From Lachnospiraceae bacterium (GTDB lineage Bacteria; Bacillota; Clostridia; Lachnospirales; Lachnospiraceae): a stretch of 64,000 bases of DNA. Made by a program: the position numbers and the translations under genes. Positions 1-9,807 of this stretch are shown one piece after another. The DNA lies in the NCBI GenBank assembly GCA_017521985.1, contig JAFXAZ010000006.1, positions 1-64,000 on the forward strand, written 5' to 3'. The stretch's first letter is position 1. Each line of letters starts with the position of its first letter. Under the pieces are notes generated by a model. The model ran no database searches, was not told where the DNA came from, and was given only the letters and a program-made list of their open reading frames with translations.

Positions 1-276
1 ACTATTATCCGGATTCTTTATTGCACTGCTTGTCTTTGTGCTATAATTTCCATGCACACTAAAACGTGTTTCATCTGTTTTTCCATAAATAATAGTTGCA
101 TTCTCAGGAGCTGTAACATACCTGGTTGCCTGCTCAGTTGCCGGATATGTACTACTCTCAGAAGCCATTACTGTTGTAGCATTCCCATTTACAAAAGAAG
201 CCAATATCAATACAAGTGCAAGTAATGACGCTAAAAATTTTTTCATTTTTCTTTCATATTTTTGAATATTTTTCAT
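1..276 (-). CDS. Secreted protein, N-terminal part only (runs off the left edge)
   Basis: An open frame of 92 codons is continuous from 276 to the window edge. The start at 276 has GAGG about 10 bases upstream; a second in-frame ATG lies at 246. The product has a basic N-terminus (MKNIQKYERKMKK), then a hydrophobic stretch (about residues 14-26) and a probable signal-peptidase site near VMA-SES, so it is likely exported. The visible mature part is rich in Ser, Thr and Ala and matches no family I can name. It lies about 57 bases downstream of the alpha-galactosidase gene on the same strand, so it could be co-transcribed with it. The function is unknown because only the first part is visible. 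Confidence 0.6.
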   Translation of the reverse strand, partial: MKNIQKYERKMKKFLASLLALVLILASFVNGNATTVMASESSTYPATEQATRYVTAPENATIIYGKTDETRFSVHGNYSTKTSSAIKNPDNS

Positions 277-333
277 TAATTCAAATCCTCATTTTCAATA
301 AATCCTTCAAAAGGCGAACCGTAATCCTGCCTT

Positions 334-2532
334 TTACACGGCTAAGTTTTTCTCTCTAAATCGATACTTCACCGTCATAAAATCTCCATCAGCAAACTTA
401 GGTACAATACCAACATTCATAAGCGTAGATCCCTTTATGGTCAGACCTAATTCATCTACATGGTACATCTTTTCTGCATCCAGCCCAGCCACCTTCAGGA
501 TTTTTACTTCATTGTTTACGCCGCCCATACGACGGTATGCTGTAAGTACGGCTTCTGTCTTATCCTTGGAAACCACCATAAATCCAAAATAGTTGCTCTC
601 CATAGGATTCTCAGTGCGATATAAATCTCCATTCAGTATCAAATCTTCCATCCCATGATATTCTGCCACTTGTTTGTGTACCACTGCTCTATCCTCATCA
701 CTAAAATGAGAAGTATCTAACTCATAGCCGGTAGCACCCAGGTGGGCAATATCTGCTCTGGTTGCCATTGGAGTGATTCTGTATGTCTGATGATTTGGTA
801 CTACCGACACATGACAACTCATGGAAGACAGTGGATACACCAAGGAGGTACCATACTGAATATGGGTTCTTTCTTCTGCATCCGTATCATCGGAAGTCCA
901 AATCTGAGGGAAGTAGTATAGTATGCCCGGATCAAATCTTGCTCCGCCACTGGCGCATCCTTCAAAAAACACATTCGGATTTGCTTCTACAATACGCTCG
1001 CACAAATCATAAAGTCCCAATGCATATCTGTGAGCAAACTCTGCCTGTCGCTCAGGTTCCCGGCCAATAGAATACGATTCTGTCACATTTCGGTTATAAT
1101 CCCACTTCACATACTCAATGTGATTTTCCTGCAGAACTTTATTTACCGCATTTACTATGTAATCCCGCACTTCCTTACGTGTCAAATCCAGCATAAACTG
1201 ATACCGGCTATAACAATGCGGTCTGTCAGGTACACCAATCGCCCAGTCCGGATGTTCTCGATATAAATCCGAATCTTCATTCACCATCTCCGGTTCAAAC
1301 CATAACCCGAATTTCATTCCGAGACCATTTACATAATCAATAATTTCCTTTAAACCATTATTTAGTTTATCCGTATTCACTACCCAATCACCCAAACCGG
1401 AATGATCATTAATACGTTTACCAAACCAACCATCATCCAACACAAAGGTATCGATACCGGTACCTTGTACTGCTTTTGCAATACTTTTCAGCTTTTCCGG
1501 CGTAAAGTCAAAATATGTTGCCTCCCAGTTATTGATAACCAACGGACGATGCTTTCTTACATATCTTGGATTAATGAGGTGATTGCGATAAGCATCATGG
1601 AAACAACGACTCATACCGCCAATGCCCTCCGAAGAATATGCCATTACTACTTCCGGTGTTTCTAATTCTTCTCCAGATTCTAATTTCCAACGAAAATCAA
1701 AATCATTGATACCGCCGGTTACTAATGTTCTACCATCGCATACCCCTTCTGCCTTTAACACAAAGGATGAAGAATAAATCAAGCTGATACCGTATACATT
1801 TCCCTGTTCTTCTGTGGCTCCTTTTTCCGCAAGCGCCATAAATGGATTTAATGTTGCAGAAGAAGAAGTACGTTTGGAATCGATAGATACCACTCCATGA
1901 TGCATAGGAATACGATCTACTCTTCTCTCTTTCGCCCAACAACCATACAGGGAAATTACATCATAACCCATATGCGGAAGTGTCATTGCAAAAGAGTAAG
2001 CCCTATTTAAAAGGATTACATTTTCACTCTCGTTCTTAAATACTGCTCTACGTGCAATCACGCCAGCATCTTCGTACACCGTATAATATAAGTCACATGC
2101 AAAACCACTGACTTTATCCTTTAAATGAAGAACCAATGTTTCTCCATCTCTCATAGACGGAATACCTTTTATTGCGGGCTTTTCAGGCAATATTTCATAA
2201 CTGTCATACAAAAGCTGCGTCAACCTATCCCCTGCTGGATTTACAATTTCAACCATAGGCTCACGATAGTCACCAGTACCATAAAAGGTTAGTTCGGAAC
2301 CGAAGTGATTATATGATTGTACGCCTGAGTCGACATCCACATCATATCCCGGTACTGCGGCTATGACACTTCTTCCCCATAAACCTCGAATATAACGAAG
2401 ATCATCATGTCCTATAGTTTTTCCATAATAAAGATGCTCTACATAGTCAAATTCATTGATATAAAATGCATATGTAATGCCTTTCCCATCCAAATAAAAA
2501 GTCTTCGTTGATTCATTGTATGATATTGCCAT
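334..2532 (-). CDS. Alpha-galactosidase, glycoside hydrolase family 36
   Basis: The 732-residue product has the usual length of clostridial and bacillar GH36 enzymes, which release terminal alpha-1,6-galactose from raffinose-type sugars and galactomannans. Family motifs seen are LDDGWFGKR in the barrel, KWDYNRN with the expected nucleophile at Asp478, CASGGARFD, and WTSDDTDAEER with the expected acid/base Asp548. There is no signal peptide, so the enzyme should act in the cytoplasm on sugar imported by the ABC system encoded upstream. It is the last catabolic gene of the minus-strand set permease, permease, binding protein, galactosidase. A strong hairpin separates it from the binding-protein gene and could reduce its expression relative to the binding protein. 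The GH36 assignment is firm; the natural substrate is inferred. Confidence 0.95.
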   Translation of the reverse strand: MAISYNESTKTFYLDGKGITYAFYINEFDYVEHLYYGKTIGHDDLRYIRGLWGRSVIAAVPGYDVDVDSGVQSYNHFGSELTFYGTGDYREPMVEIVNPAGDRLTQLLYDSYEILPEKPAIKGIPSMRDGETLVLHLKDKVSGFACDLYYTVYEDAGVIARRAVFKNESENVILLNRAYSFAMTLPHMGYDVISLYGCWAKERRVDRIPMHHGVVSIDSKRTSSSATLNPFMALAEKGATEEQGNVYGISLIYSSSFVLKAEGVCDGRTLVTGGINDFDFRWKLESGEELETPEVVMAYSSEGIGGMSRCFHDAYRNHLINPRYVRKHRPLVINNWEATYFDFTPEKLKSIAKAVQGTGIDTFVLDDGWFGKRINDHSGLGDWVVNTDKLNNGLKEIIDYVNGLGMKFGLWFEPEMVNEDSDLYREHPDWAIGVPDRPHCYSRYQFMLDLTRKEVRDYIVNAVNKVLQENHIEYVKWDYNRNVTESYSIGREPERQAEFAHRYALGLYDLCERIVEANPNVFFEGCASGGARFDPGILYYFPQIWTSDDTDAEERTHIQYGTSLVYPLSSMSCHVSVVPNHQTYRITPMATRADIAHLGATGYELDTSHFSDEDRAVVHKQVAEYHGMEDLILNGDLYRTENPMESNYFGFMVVSKDKTEAVLTAYRRMGGVNNEVKILKVAGLDAEKMYHVDELGLTIKGSTLMNVGIVPKFADGDFMTVKYRFREKNLAV

Positions 2533-2591
2533 AATTTATCTCCTTGCTAACTCTCAATGCCACCAAAAAACTTTATTTTGATTGCAATTAT

Positions 2592-2620
2592 AAAACGGCA
2601 GGCTTATGGCCTGCCGTTTT
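2592..2620. terminator. GC-rich hairpin between binding-protein and galactosidase genes
   Basis: A 12-bp perfect stem (AAAACGGCAGGC, 5-base loop, GCCTGCCGTTTT) lies just after the stop of the binding-protein gene. Read leftward it ends in a T run, so it can act as a terminator or partial terminator on the minus strand. Such hairpins after a solute-binding-protein gene often stabilise that part of the message and lower expression of the next gene. Confidence 0.8.
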
Positions 2621-2626
2621 GGTTTA

Positions 2627-4237
2627 TTACTTATTTGCTAAAAAGGCATCAACCTGGCTTTGCAATTCATCAATAATCACCTGCATACCTGCAGCAATCA
2701 TCTTTTCTTTAAATTCATTGAAAGTTTTTTCCCAATCAGCTCCCTTTACACCATACAAAAGCGTATTGCCATATTCAGTTTCAACTGCCTTACACTGTGC
2801 AAGCTCATTTTCAATTTTACTTACATCTGGTGTGAAACCTGCAAGCTCACTATATACTGTTGAAGGATCCTCATTCAACTTGAACATGTCGTAGTCTACC
2901 ATATTAGTACCCTGATTAGGATAACGATTTTCAACATTTCCAACATTCCAGTTCCAGATACCGTAAGAAATCTCTGTAGAACCTGCGTATGCACCATTAT
3001 ATTCAAATGTGTTAATCTTATCGCCTTCCCAAGCCCAATGTGTTCCTTCAATACCATAAACCATCGTGTTATACAATTCTGCACCTTCCTTAGTATGCAT
3101 CAGCTCAATAACACGGAAAGCTTCATCCGGATATTCACAGCTAGCGGTAATACCTGTTCCACCATTTGCCCAGTTATATGGAACATAATAATTATCGTAA
3201 CAAGGGATAGCATAGGTATCAAAACCATAACTTTTAGTGATACTTGCAGTCACTTGTTCTTCTGTACCACGTCCATTATTCATAGACATTACACAAGATA
3301 CTTCATTTAAAGCGTTCTTTCTGATAAAGTCACCAGCTTTAATCGTCGCATAATCCTGCATGATAATGCCTCTTTCATACCAATCCGCTGTGATTGGATA
3401 ACACGTTAACATATCATCATTAAAATAACGGTTTACAACTTTACCACTATTCTCCTCTACAACGAAGTTACCTGATAAAACGTCTTTTCTTGCGCCTGGT
3501 CCAATGTTATTAAAATACCAATAAGCAAGTGGCTGCTGATATTTTGTTGCAATTCCTTCACCTTCACGAATAGCTAAAACAAAATCTTCCATCCACTTTG
3601 CGATAGCCTCTATATCGCGACTCTGTAAAAGCGTTCTGTACTCATCAAGATTTGCATATTTATCCATGTAAACCTTTGGTACATGAGCATAATAATTTGT
3701 TCCGAAAGGACCATATGCAGGAACTACATAATTAACACCATCTGCCTGTGTTAAAGAATAGAACCACTCCGGAATTTCTGTTGTAAGCGATTCGCTTGCT
3801 GCAATTCTGTCGTCAAGAGAGATAAATGTTCCATCAGCTACTGCGCCTGCGTAATCAAATTGATATGTACTAATCATATCAACCGGATCACCTGCTGACT
3901 GAGCTAAGGTAACTTCCTGAGTAAGTTTCTTACCAGAAAATGGATGCCATTCTACTGTTACATGTTCCATGCCTGGGATAGCCTGTAACATCTCATTCCA
4001 TGCAGCATTTACCTTTTCAGCATCTTTCTGGACAGCATCAACAGGATGTGCATAATACCAATGTAATGTAATAGGATCCTTTTCCTCCACTACCTGAACC
4101 TGAGATTCAGTTGAACTTTCTGATTCTGAACTAGAGCCTGAGCTTCCAGTAGGGTTTGTGTTGCCACATGCAATTAATCCTAATACCATGCTAAGAGATA
4201 ATCCCATTGTTAGCAACTTTTTAATTTTTTGTTTCAT
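2627..4237 (-). CDS. Sugar ABC transporter substrate-binding lipoprotein (LplA/LipO type)
   Basis: This 536-residue exported lipoprotein has a basic N-terminus, a hydrophobic segment and a lipobox ending IAC at Cys24, followed by a Ser/Glu-rich linker (about residues 31-47) and a large extracellular solute-binding fold. Length and sequence style fit the long LplA/LipO family that feeds oligosaccharides to LplB/LplC permeases in Firmicutes. It is followed by a strong hairpin and the GH36 gene and preceded by both permease genes, so an alpha-galactoside is the likely ligand. No ATPase gene is present here; as in many such systems a shared MsmX-type ATPase encoded elsewhere probably energises uptake. 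The family call is firm and the ligand is inferred. Confidence 0.92.
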   Translation of the reverse strand: MKQKIKKLLTMGLSLSMVLGLIACGNTNPTGSSGSSSESESSTESQVQVVEEKDPITLHWYYAHPVDAVQKDAEKVNAAWNEMLQAIPGMEHVTVEWHPFSGKKLTQEVTLAQSAGDPVDMISTYQFDYAGAVADGTFISLDDRIAASESLTTEIPEWFYSLTQADGVNYVVPAYGPFGTNYYAHVPKVYMDKYANLDEYRTLLQSRDIEAIAKWMEDFVLAIREGEGIATKYQQPLAYWYFNNIGPGARKDVLSGNFVVEENSGKVVNRYFNDDMLTCYPITADWYERGIIMQDYATIKAGDFIRKNALNEVSCVMSMNNGRGTEEQVTASITKSYGFDTYAIPCYDNYYVPYNWANGGTGITASCEYPDEAFRVIELMHTKEGAELYNTMVYGIEGTHWAWEGDKINTFEYNGAYAGSTEISYGIWNWNVGNVENRYPNQGTNMVDYDMFKLNEDPSTVYSELAGFTPDVSKIENELAQCKAVETEYGNTLLYGVKGADWEKTFNEFKEKMIAAGMQVIIDELQSQVDAFLANK

Positions 4238-4315
4238 AAATTTTTTCCTCCTTCTTTTAGAAAAATATATTATAAAATAGATTCACTCTATAAAGAGTCA
4301 TTTTGACGAGCGTAC

Positions 4316-5200
4316 TCACCCCTTTACGCCACCAATAGTAAGTCCTTTGGCAAAATACTTCTGAAACAGTGGAAATATCACCAAAACCGGCCCTGCTGCC
4401 ACCATAGCAAGTGCATATCTTAAACTCTCTGAAGGTATTACAACATTTGTAGCATCTATCAGACCCTGATCTATTGCTTCTTGCATATAAGAAGCATCAT
4501 TTAAAATTCTCTGTAATAAATACTGGAGGGAGTACAGGTCCGTTCTCTTCTTGATATATAAGAGCGATGCGTTCCAAACGTTCCATTTTTGTACAAAATA
4601 CATAAATCCAACACTTGCAAATGCAGGTAACGTCAAAGGCATGGCAACACGGAAACAAATAAACAGCTCGTTTGCTCCGTCCATTTTGGCAGCTTCTATC
4701 AATTCATAAGGCAAACTACGGTAATTGGTCCTGAGAATCATTAGATTATAAGCACCTACCAATGTTGGCCAAATATAAACCCATATAGTATCTCCTAAAT
4801 GTAACGTTTTCATTATCAATATATATGTAGGAATCATACCTCCGTTAAAAAACATAGTAAACAACACATATAAAGACAAAAATCTATTAAACATATAGTT
4901 TGGTCTAGCCATTGCATAAGCCATTAATCCCATGACTAAAAGAGATAGTGCTGTAGCTACAACCGAAAAAATAATTGTTGTTCTATATGAATTTATAATC
5001 TGTTCCGAATTTTTGAATACCATTTTATAAGCATCCAACGTAAAATCACGTGGAATTAAACTAAATCCTTCCTTAAGTATGGCCGCCTCACTACTAAAGG
5101 AAATAGACACTACTAACAAGAATGGAAGCAAATACATTAATGTAAGTATGATAAACACAGAATGTAATACAATCTGTCCACTTTTAGTTTTCTTTTTCAT
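4316..5200 (-). CDS. Sugar ABC transporter permease, YtcP/LplC type
   Basis: A 294-residue integral membrane protein with about six hydrophobic helices; the first is near residues 12-34. The permease coupling loop EAAKMDGANELFICFRVAMP (around residues 165-190) carries the EAA-G signature that contacts the ATPase. It starts 13 bases after the first permease gene and is followed by the binding-protein gene, so the three form one transport operon. It is the second half of the heterodimeric membrane channel. Ligand specificity cannot be read from the permease; the neighbouring GH36 enzyme points to alpha-galactosides. Confidence 0.94.
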   Translation of the reverse strand: MKKKTKSGQIVLHSVFIILTLMYLLPFLLVVSISFSSEAAILKEGFSLIPRDFTLDAYKMVFKNSEQIINSYRTTIIFSVVATALSLLVMGLMAYAMARPNYMFNRFLSLYVLFTMFFNGGMIPTYILIMKTLHLGDTIWVYIWPTLVGAYNLMILRTNYRSLPYELIEAAKMDGANELFICFRVAMPLTLPAFASVGFMYFVQKWNVWNASLLYIKKRTDLYSLQYLLQRILNDASYMQEAIDQGLIDATNVVIPSESLRYALAMVAAGPVLVIFPLFQKYFAKGLTIGGVKG

Positions 5201-5213
5201 CTAGCTCCTCCTA

Positions 5214-6134
5214 TTAGAATAAACTATCTTCAGGTCTAACCTTGCGCACAATTGCATTTACCAGAATTAACATTATACAGCCCGCACCATTCTGGAATAA
5301 TCCCACGGCCGCACCTCTTTCCAGGCTCGCCTCCTGTAACGCTCTAAATGTATAAGTATTAATAATGTCAGTTGTAGGATACAGCGCGCCAATGTTTTTA
5401 GTTACTTGGTAATTTAATCCAAAGTCTCCATTAAAAATATGACCCATCGACATAATTGTCTGAATTATAATCAACGGAATCAAGTGAGGAATAACAATGT
5501 GCCAAGTCTCTTGCCACTTATTTGCTCCATCCATTCGTGCAGACTCGAGCAATCCTGTATCAATCCCCACCAAGCTAGCATAATACAAAATACTTTTCAT
5601 ACCAACAGTACACCAAATATGAACAAATGTAAGTATAAACGGCCAATACACTGGTTCCCCATACCAATTTATGCCATCAGCCCCAAATTGTCTAAGAATT
5701 GCATTAAAAACGCCACTAGTTGGACTCAGCAAAGCATATACAATGTATGCTACAATAACCATCGATAAAAATCGAGGCAATATCACAACAGTATTATAAA
5801 ATTTAAGTGCTTTTTGATTTCTTAAATTATAAAACAAAATCGCCAGAGTAACGCCTGTTATTATTTCAAAAATAATAAAAGCCAAGCTATACCCAACGGT
5901 GTTTCTAATTGTTCTAACTGCATCTTGTGAGGTAAAGAAAAACTTAAAATTATCGAACCCCACCCACGGACTACCCCATATTCCCTTGTTTGGATTGTAA
6001 TCTTTAAAAGCAATCAAAACGCCCGAAATCGGAAGGTAGTTGAAAATAAACAGTAATACAATTCCCGGAAGCGCCAGCATGGTTAATTCAAGCGTTTCAT
6101 GAATTTTAGTCTTACTCAGTTTCCTTTTTTTCAT
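5214..6134 (-). CDS. Sugar ABC transporter permease, LplB type
   Basis: A 306-residue membrane protein, first gene of the transport operon. It begins with a short basic cytoplasmic segment, then a hydrophobic helix (about residues 16-33) and several more. The EAA-type loop reads ESARMDGANKWQETWHIVIP. Family members pair with an LplC-type permease to form the channel for complex sugars. The start codon at 6134 lies about 680 bases from the divergent regulator gene; an IS110 scar occupies part of that space, so the original promoter arrangement may have been altered. Control by the facing YesN/YesM pair is likely from context only. Confidence 0.94.
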   Translation of the reverse strand: MKKRKLSKTKIHETLELTMLALPGIVLLFIFNYLPISGVLIAFKDYNPNKGIWGSPWVGFDNFKFFFTSQDAVRTIRNTVGYSLAFIIFEIITGVTLAILFYNLRNQKALKFYNTVVILPRFLSMVIVAYIVYALLSPTSGVFNAILRQFGADGINWYGEPVYWPFILTFVHIWCTVGMKSILYYASLVGIDTGLLESARMDGANKWQETWHIVIPHLIPLIIIQTIMSMGHIFNGDFGLNYQVTKNIGALYPTTDIINTYTFRALQEASLERGAAVGLFQNGAGCIMLILVNAIVRKVRPEDSLF

Positions 6135-6264
6135 ATTAACTAACCTTGTATGATGTTTATAGAGGCCAAAACAAACATATTCCTTTCATTATTAAATATC
6201 GTATTTGATGCATTCAGATACTGTGTACTATAAACTGGAGCATATTGTCACTACCGTTATCTGA

Positions 6265-6505
6265 AGTGCCTGTAAACCGGATGTTGCCACAGCGCTTCAC
6301 GTCACTGCTTTTTCTGCGGAGGGCAAAAAAATTCATTGAGCAGTTCAAGTTTACAAATGACCATGATAGCCTCTATCTGCTGTTTTCTAAATCGGCACCA
6401 CTTGACCAGGACAGCATCATCATCATAGATCTTGAATCAACGGCACACCACGGTAACACCCTTGTCCTCAAAGAGAACAGAATACCAATAATCAGTCGAC
6501 TTTGA
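6265..6505 (+). pseudogene. IS110-family transposase, N-terminal remnant with frameshift
   Basis: Translation of 6265-6330 gives DVATALHVTAFSAEGKK; after a one-base shift in the A run at 6325-6331 it continues KFIEQFKFTND and then DSIIIIDLESTAHHGNTL. These match the start of the DEDD domain of IS110-type transposases, where a GLEST-H-Y/H-G motif is common. Similarity stops after about 75 residues and the frame ends at 6505, so the rest of the enzyme is deleted. The best reading is a decayed insertion scar in the spacer between the sugar operon and its regulators. The family call is from recalled motifs. Confidence 0.6.
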
Positions 6506-6691
6506 TAAAACACCTTGCGGGAGTTGTATTAAAGTCACCCTTTTTATCACAACTCCTTGTGTTTAATGTAAGAATATTTTAAGCTTTTTTAAATACCTTT
6601 TCCAGCATCGTTTTATGCTTATCGCCCCCCTTTGTGAGCGTTTATTCTTCTTCATTTAATCATTTGCACTTTTTTGTGATTCTCGCTTTCT

Positions 6692-6735
6692 TTTGTGAGC
6701 GCTCAATTGAAAATTTTCGTAAATTACGCTATATT
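6692..6735 (+). promoter_or_regulatory. Promoter of the yesN-like regulator gene, with upstream direct repeats
   Basis: TTGAAA at 6707-6712, a 17-base spacer and TATATT at 6730-6735 make a good sigma-A promoter for the regulator gene at 6813. The ten bases TTTGTGAGCG occur at 6692-6701, next to the -35, and again at 6631-6640, 61 bases upstream (about six helical turns). They are candidate binding sites for an AraC-type protein. The rest of 6135-6812 holds only the IS110 scar and AT-rich sequence. Confidence 0.55.
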
Positions 6736-6812
6736 ATAAGTACACATTAAATATCTCAAAGAAATTCCACGTATTTCCCAAACACGTGAGGAAAATAAGG
6801 AGGTGGGAACTA

Positions 6813-8033
6813 ATGTATTCTATTATTATTGTAGATGATGAAGACTTTATCAGACTTGGCATTAATGACTATATCCAGAATACCCATTCAGATTTTGTAG
6901 TGAAAGGTACATTTTCTAATGGAGTCGATGCACTAAAATACCTTGAAGATAATCCTGTAAATATTGTTATTACTGATATTCGTATGCCACAAATGGATGG
7001 TTTGACACTTATCAGCCATATAGCTGAAAAACATCCTGCAACCATTAGCATTATAATCAGTAGTTACAGTGAATTTGAATATGCGAGAAGGGCACTACAA
7101 TATGGCGTCACATCGTATCTTATAAAGCCACTGGATTTCTTAGAGCTTTCAACCAACCTTCAGAAAGCCACAGAAAAACTTAATGCTTTAAGTATAGATG
7201 CAAATGAGCATGAAGAAAATATTCAGCTGTTTTTCATTGATTTGTTAAGCGGATATCCACAAACTTGTGATGAAATACAAAATCGATTTTCCAAATTAAT
7301 GCTTACTCATCCTTTTTATGAATATAAGGGATGTATACTATCAATTACTTTGGACAAAAATGACAAATTAAGATACTGTAACTATGGTTGGGAAGGACTT
7401 TCAACCACACTATTAAACAGCATTCGACTGGCTCTGCCAGAATATGAATGTCACTACCTTTTTCGTAGTAATATGTGTTGTTTTTTTGTTGTTTTGTCTT
7501 CAAATGAAGAACCCAATTTTTCTTTAGAATTGTTAAGTAGCATATTATTACAACAGCTACTCTTTTCCTGCCATTTCAAAATACATGCTACATTTAAAAC
7601 AATAGACCAACTTGTAACAAATCGACTCGATACTAGCATCAGTGCAGCAATTCCATCAACTATAGCTGTTGATACTTTGGAAGATTCTGATATACTTGTA
7701 AATCGAGCAATTTCTTATATTCAAGCACATTATACAGAGGATATTTCTCGAGAAGACGTGGCTGACGCAGTATTCCTCTCTGCAGCTCACTTCAGCCGAA
7801 TATTCAAGCAAAAAACCGGCACTAGCTTTATAAACTATCTGACGTCTTTACGTATGCAAAAAACCGCTGAATTATTATCAACAAATATTAAAATCAATGA
7901 GATTGCAAATAAAGTCGGATACCAAAGTCGCAACAGATTAGCAATTAATTTTAGGCAATATACCGGATACACTCCTACTGAATACCGAAAGCAGATTCTC
8001 AAAATGGAGGACAGCAATGAAGAATGCGACTAA
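6813..8033 (+). CDS. Response regulator with AraC-type DNA-binding domain (YesN type)
   Basis: The ATG at 6813 is preceded by AAGGAGG at a good distance, so it is preferred over the in-frame GTG at 6786; the product then has 406 residues. The receiver domain starts MYSIIIVDDE with acidic residues D8/D9, the phosphorylation site is D55 in ITDIRMPQMDG, and K105 lies in YLIKPLD. A middle linker follows, and the last 100 residues form an AraC helix-turn-helix pair (SAAHFSRIFKQKTG, then INEIANKVGYQSRNRLAINFRQYTG). Its partner kinase overlaps it by 17 bases. YesN-type proteins usually activate sugar-uptake and glycosidase operons, so the divergent alpha-galactoside operon is its probable target. 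Confidence 0.94.
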   Translation: MYSIIIVDDEDFIRLGINDYIQNTHSDFVVKGTFSNGVDALKYLEDNPVNIVITDIRMPQMDGLTLISHIAEKHPATISIIISSYSEFEYARRALQYGVTSYLIKPLDFLELSTNLQKATEKLNALSIDANEHEENIQLFFIDLLSGYPQTCDEIQNRFSKLMLTHPFYEYKGCILSITLDKNDKLRYCNYGWEGLSTTLLNSIRLALPEYECHYLFRSNMCCFFVVLSSNEEPNFSLELLSSILLQQLLFSCHFKIHATFKTIDQLVTNRLDTSISAAIPSTIAVDTLEDSDILVNRAISYIQAHYTEDISREDVADAVFLSAAHFSRIFKQKTGTSFINYLTSLRMQKTAELLSTNIKINEIANKVGYQSRNRLAINFRQYTGYTPTEYRKQILKMEDSNEECD

Positions 8034-9792
8034 TAATCTTCAACTTTCACTTAGAAAATTAACAGTTAGACTGGTGAAAAGCAAAATTTTTTTTCAGAAT
8101 TTCCTATTACTTAGCATGATTTTTATAGTTATATTTTCGCTTTTTGCCATAGCATTTTTCTCTCTGGCTCGAGAAACGATTCAAAAAGAATATACTTACT
8201 CAGTTAAATATAAGTTAGAAGAAACCGCAAAAGTTGTTGATGGACACTTGCATGACATGCGGTACTTAATTGCATCCCTTAATCAAAATAGCATGGTAAA
8301 TGCGTTTTTCACTTATCAACAACCAGAAAGAATATATGATTTCTATCACGAAAGCATTCAACAAATGTTGAGTGTATACACTCACAGTCTTCCATCCGTT
8401 TATTCCATTTATCTCTATTCTGGGATATCTGAAACGATACTAACGAGTGATGAACATATTGCCCAAGAATCTTTCGATGATATGTATTGGAAGGATCTAG
8501 TTTCCACTGAGCACGAAGATATTCAATTCTTCTTTCGTTCCATACAGGGACACTATCCTTACGTCTTAAGTATTATTAAACAATCTGAGATTAATGGTCA
8601 TCACTCAGCGATTGTAGTCAACTTAAAATTAAACGAATTAACTCAGTTAAAAAAGTTAAGCAGAGAATCTTATCAGAAGGTATATTGGGTTTCTGATCAT
8701 GGCGAACTTGTTTATCGCTATGATCAGGCGGAATTAACAGAACCTCTCAGCATCATTCCTGAATTAGTCAATTTTAATGAAAACGAATATACTTACACTA
8801 ACCTGATAGAAGATTCTACAACTCCATATATCTACAGTCAAATTCATTCTGACAGATACCCGTGGAGTTATGTGATGGTTACATACCTACAAGAATATAC
8901 CTCACTCCTAAACAATTTTCTTGTAGCATTTATACTAATACTTTTTGCTTTGATATCTACCGTACTGTTATTTGTATTTTTTCTATGTTTCCGCACTTTC
9001 AAACCAATATATAATCTTCTGCAGCTGTTTCAGAAATCCGAAACAGCATTACAAGAAGATATTTACAGCCACGATGAAATGACTTACATAGCAGACCAGA
9101 TTACCAGTTATATCCAAGCAAACCAGACTTTAACGACGGAGCTCAGTGCTCGTCTAGAGATACTAAATCAGACCAAGTTGCTGGCATTACAAGCACAAAT
9201 TAATCCACATTTTCTATTTAATACTCTATCCGTAATAAACATGCAACAATGCAAGGAATTAGGTTATACACATAAACTTCCTAAGCTTACGCTAGAGCTT
9301 AGCCGTCTTTTGCGTTATGCCATTGAATCCACTGATTTAGTCGTTCTTGAGACCGAACTTGAATACGCTAAAATATATATCCACATTCTTCAGGAACGAT
9401 ATAATAATAAACCAAAGGTTCACTATAACATTGAGCCTGCCAGCCTTTCTGCAAAAATTCCAAAGCTGATTATTCAACCCATTGTTGAAAATGCAGTGTT
9501 TCATGGCCTTGCAGGAAATATGAATGAAAACAGCGCACTTACACTTTCTTGTACAACGGATAATTCTTTTTGCATTTTATCAGTAAGAGATAATGGAGTG
9601 GGTATGGACAAGGAAGTTTTGGAAAACTTGTTACATAGCTTAGACGAAAGTGTTCCACTCAACAACAATATCGGTGTGAAGAACGTGGTAACTCGCATGC
9701 ACCTATTATACAGCAATGATTTTACAATAAAAATTGAAAGCATTAAAGGAGAAGGCACAACCTTTACACTACGCTTTCCTCTTTCAAATTAA
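8017..9792 (+). CDS. Membrane sensor histidine kinase (YesM type)
   Basis: A 591-residue kinase with an N-terminal membrane helix (about residues 28-50), an extracytoplasmic sensor region of about 260 residues, a second helix (about 303-328), a HAMP-like stretch, and the His-kinase core of the LytS/YesM class. The phosphoacceptor lies in QINPHFLFNTL (His398), and the ATPase domain shows QPIVENAVFHG and DNGVGMD. The start at 8017 has GGAGG upstream and overlaps the end of the response-regulator gene, which indicates coupled translation. It probably senses an extracellular sugar or a loaded binding protein and phosphorylates the YesN-like partner. Confidence 0.94.
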   Translation: MKNATNNLQLSLRKLTVRLVKSKIFFQNFLLLSMIFIVIFSLFAIAFFSLARETIQKEYTYSVKYKLEETAKVVDGHLHDMRYLIASLNQNSMVNAFFTYQQPERIYDFYHESIQQMLSVYTHSLPSVYSIYLYSGISETILTSDEHIAQESFDDMYWKDLVSTEHEDIQFFFRSIQGHYPYVLSIIKQSEINGHHSAIVVNLKLNELTQLKKLSRESYQKVYWVSDHGELVYRYDQAELTEPLSIIPELVNFNENEYTYTNLIEDSTTPYIYSQIHSDRYPWSYVMVTYLQEYTSLLNNFLVAFILILFALISTVLLFVFFLCFRTFKPIYNLLQLFQKSETALQEDIYSHDEMTYIADQITSYIQANQTLTTELSARLEILNQTKLLALQAQINPHFLFNTLSVINMQQCKELGYTHKLPKLTLELSRLLRYAIESTDLVVLETELEYAKIYIHILQERYNNKPKVHYNIEPASLSAKIPKLIIQPIVENAVFHGLAGNMNENSALTLSCTTDNSFCILSVRDNGVGMDKEVLENLLHSLDESVPLNNNIGVKNVVTRMHLLYSNDFTIKIESIKGEGTTFTLRFPLSN

Positions 9793-9807
9793 ATATAAGG
9801 AGCTTTT

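Noticed and set aside
6245-6505. An 86-codon open frame that could be a new small protein
   Set aside because: Only its second half is coding-like, and that half matches the IS110 transposase start after correcting one base; the first part is an out-of-frame shadow.
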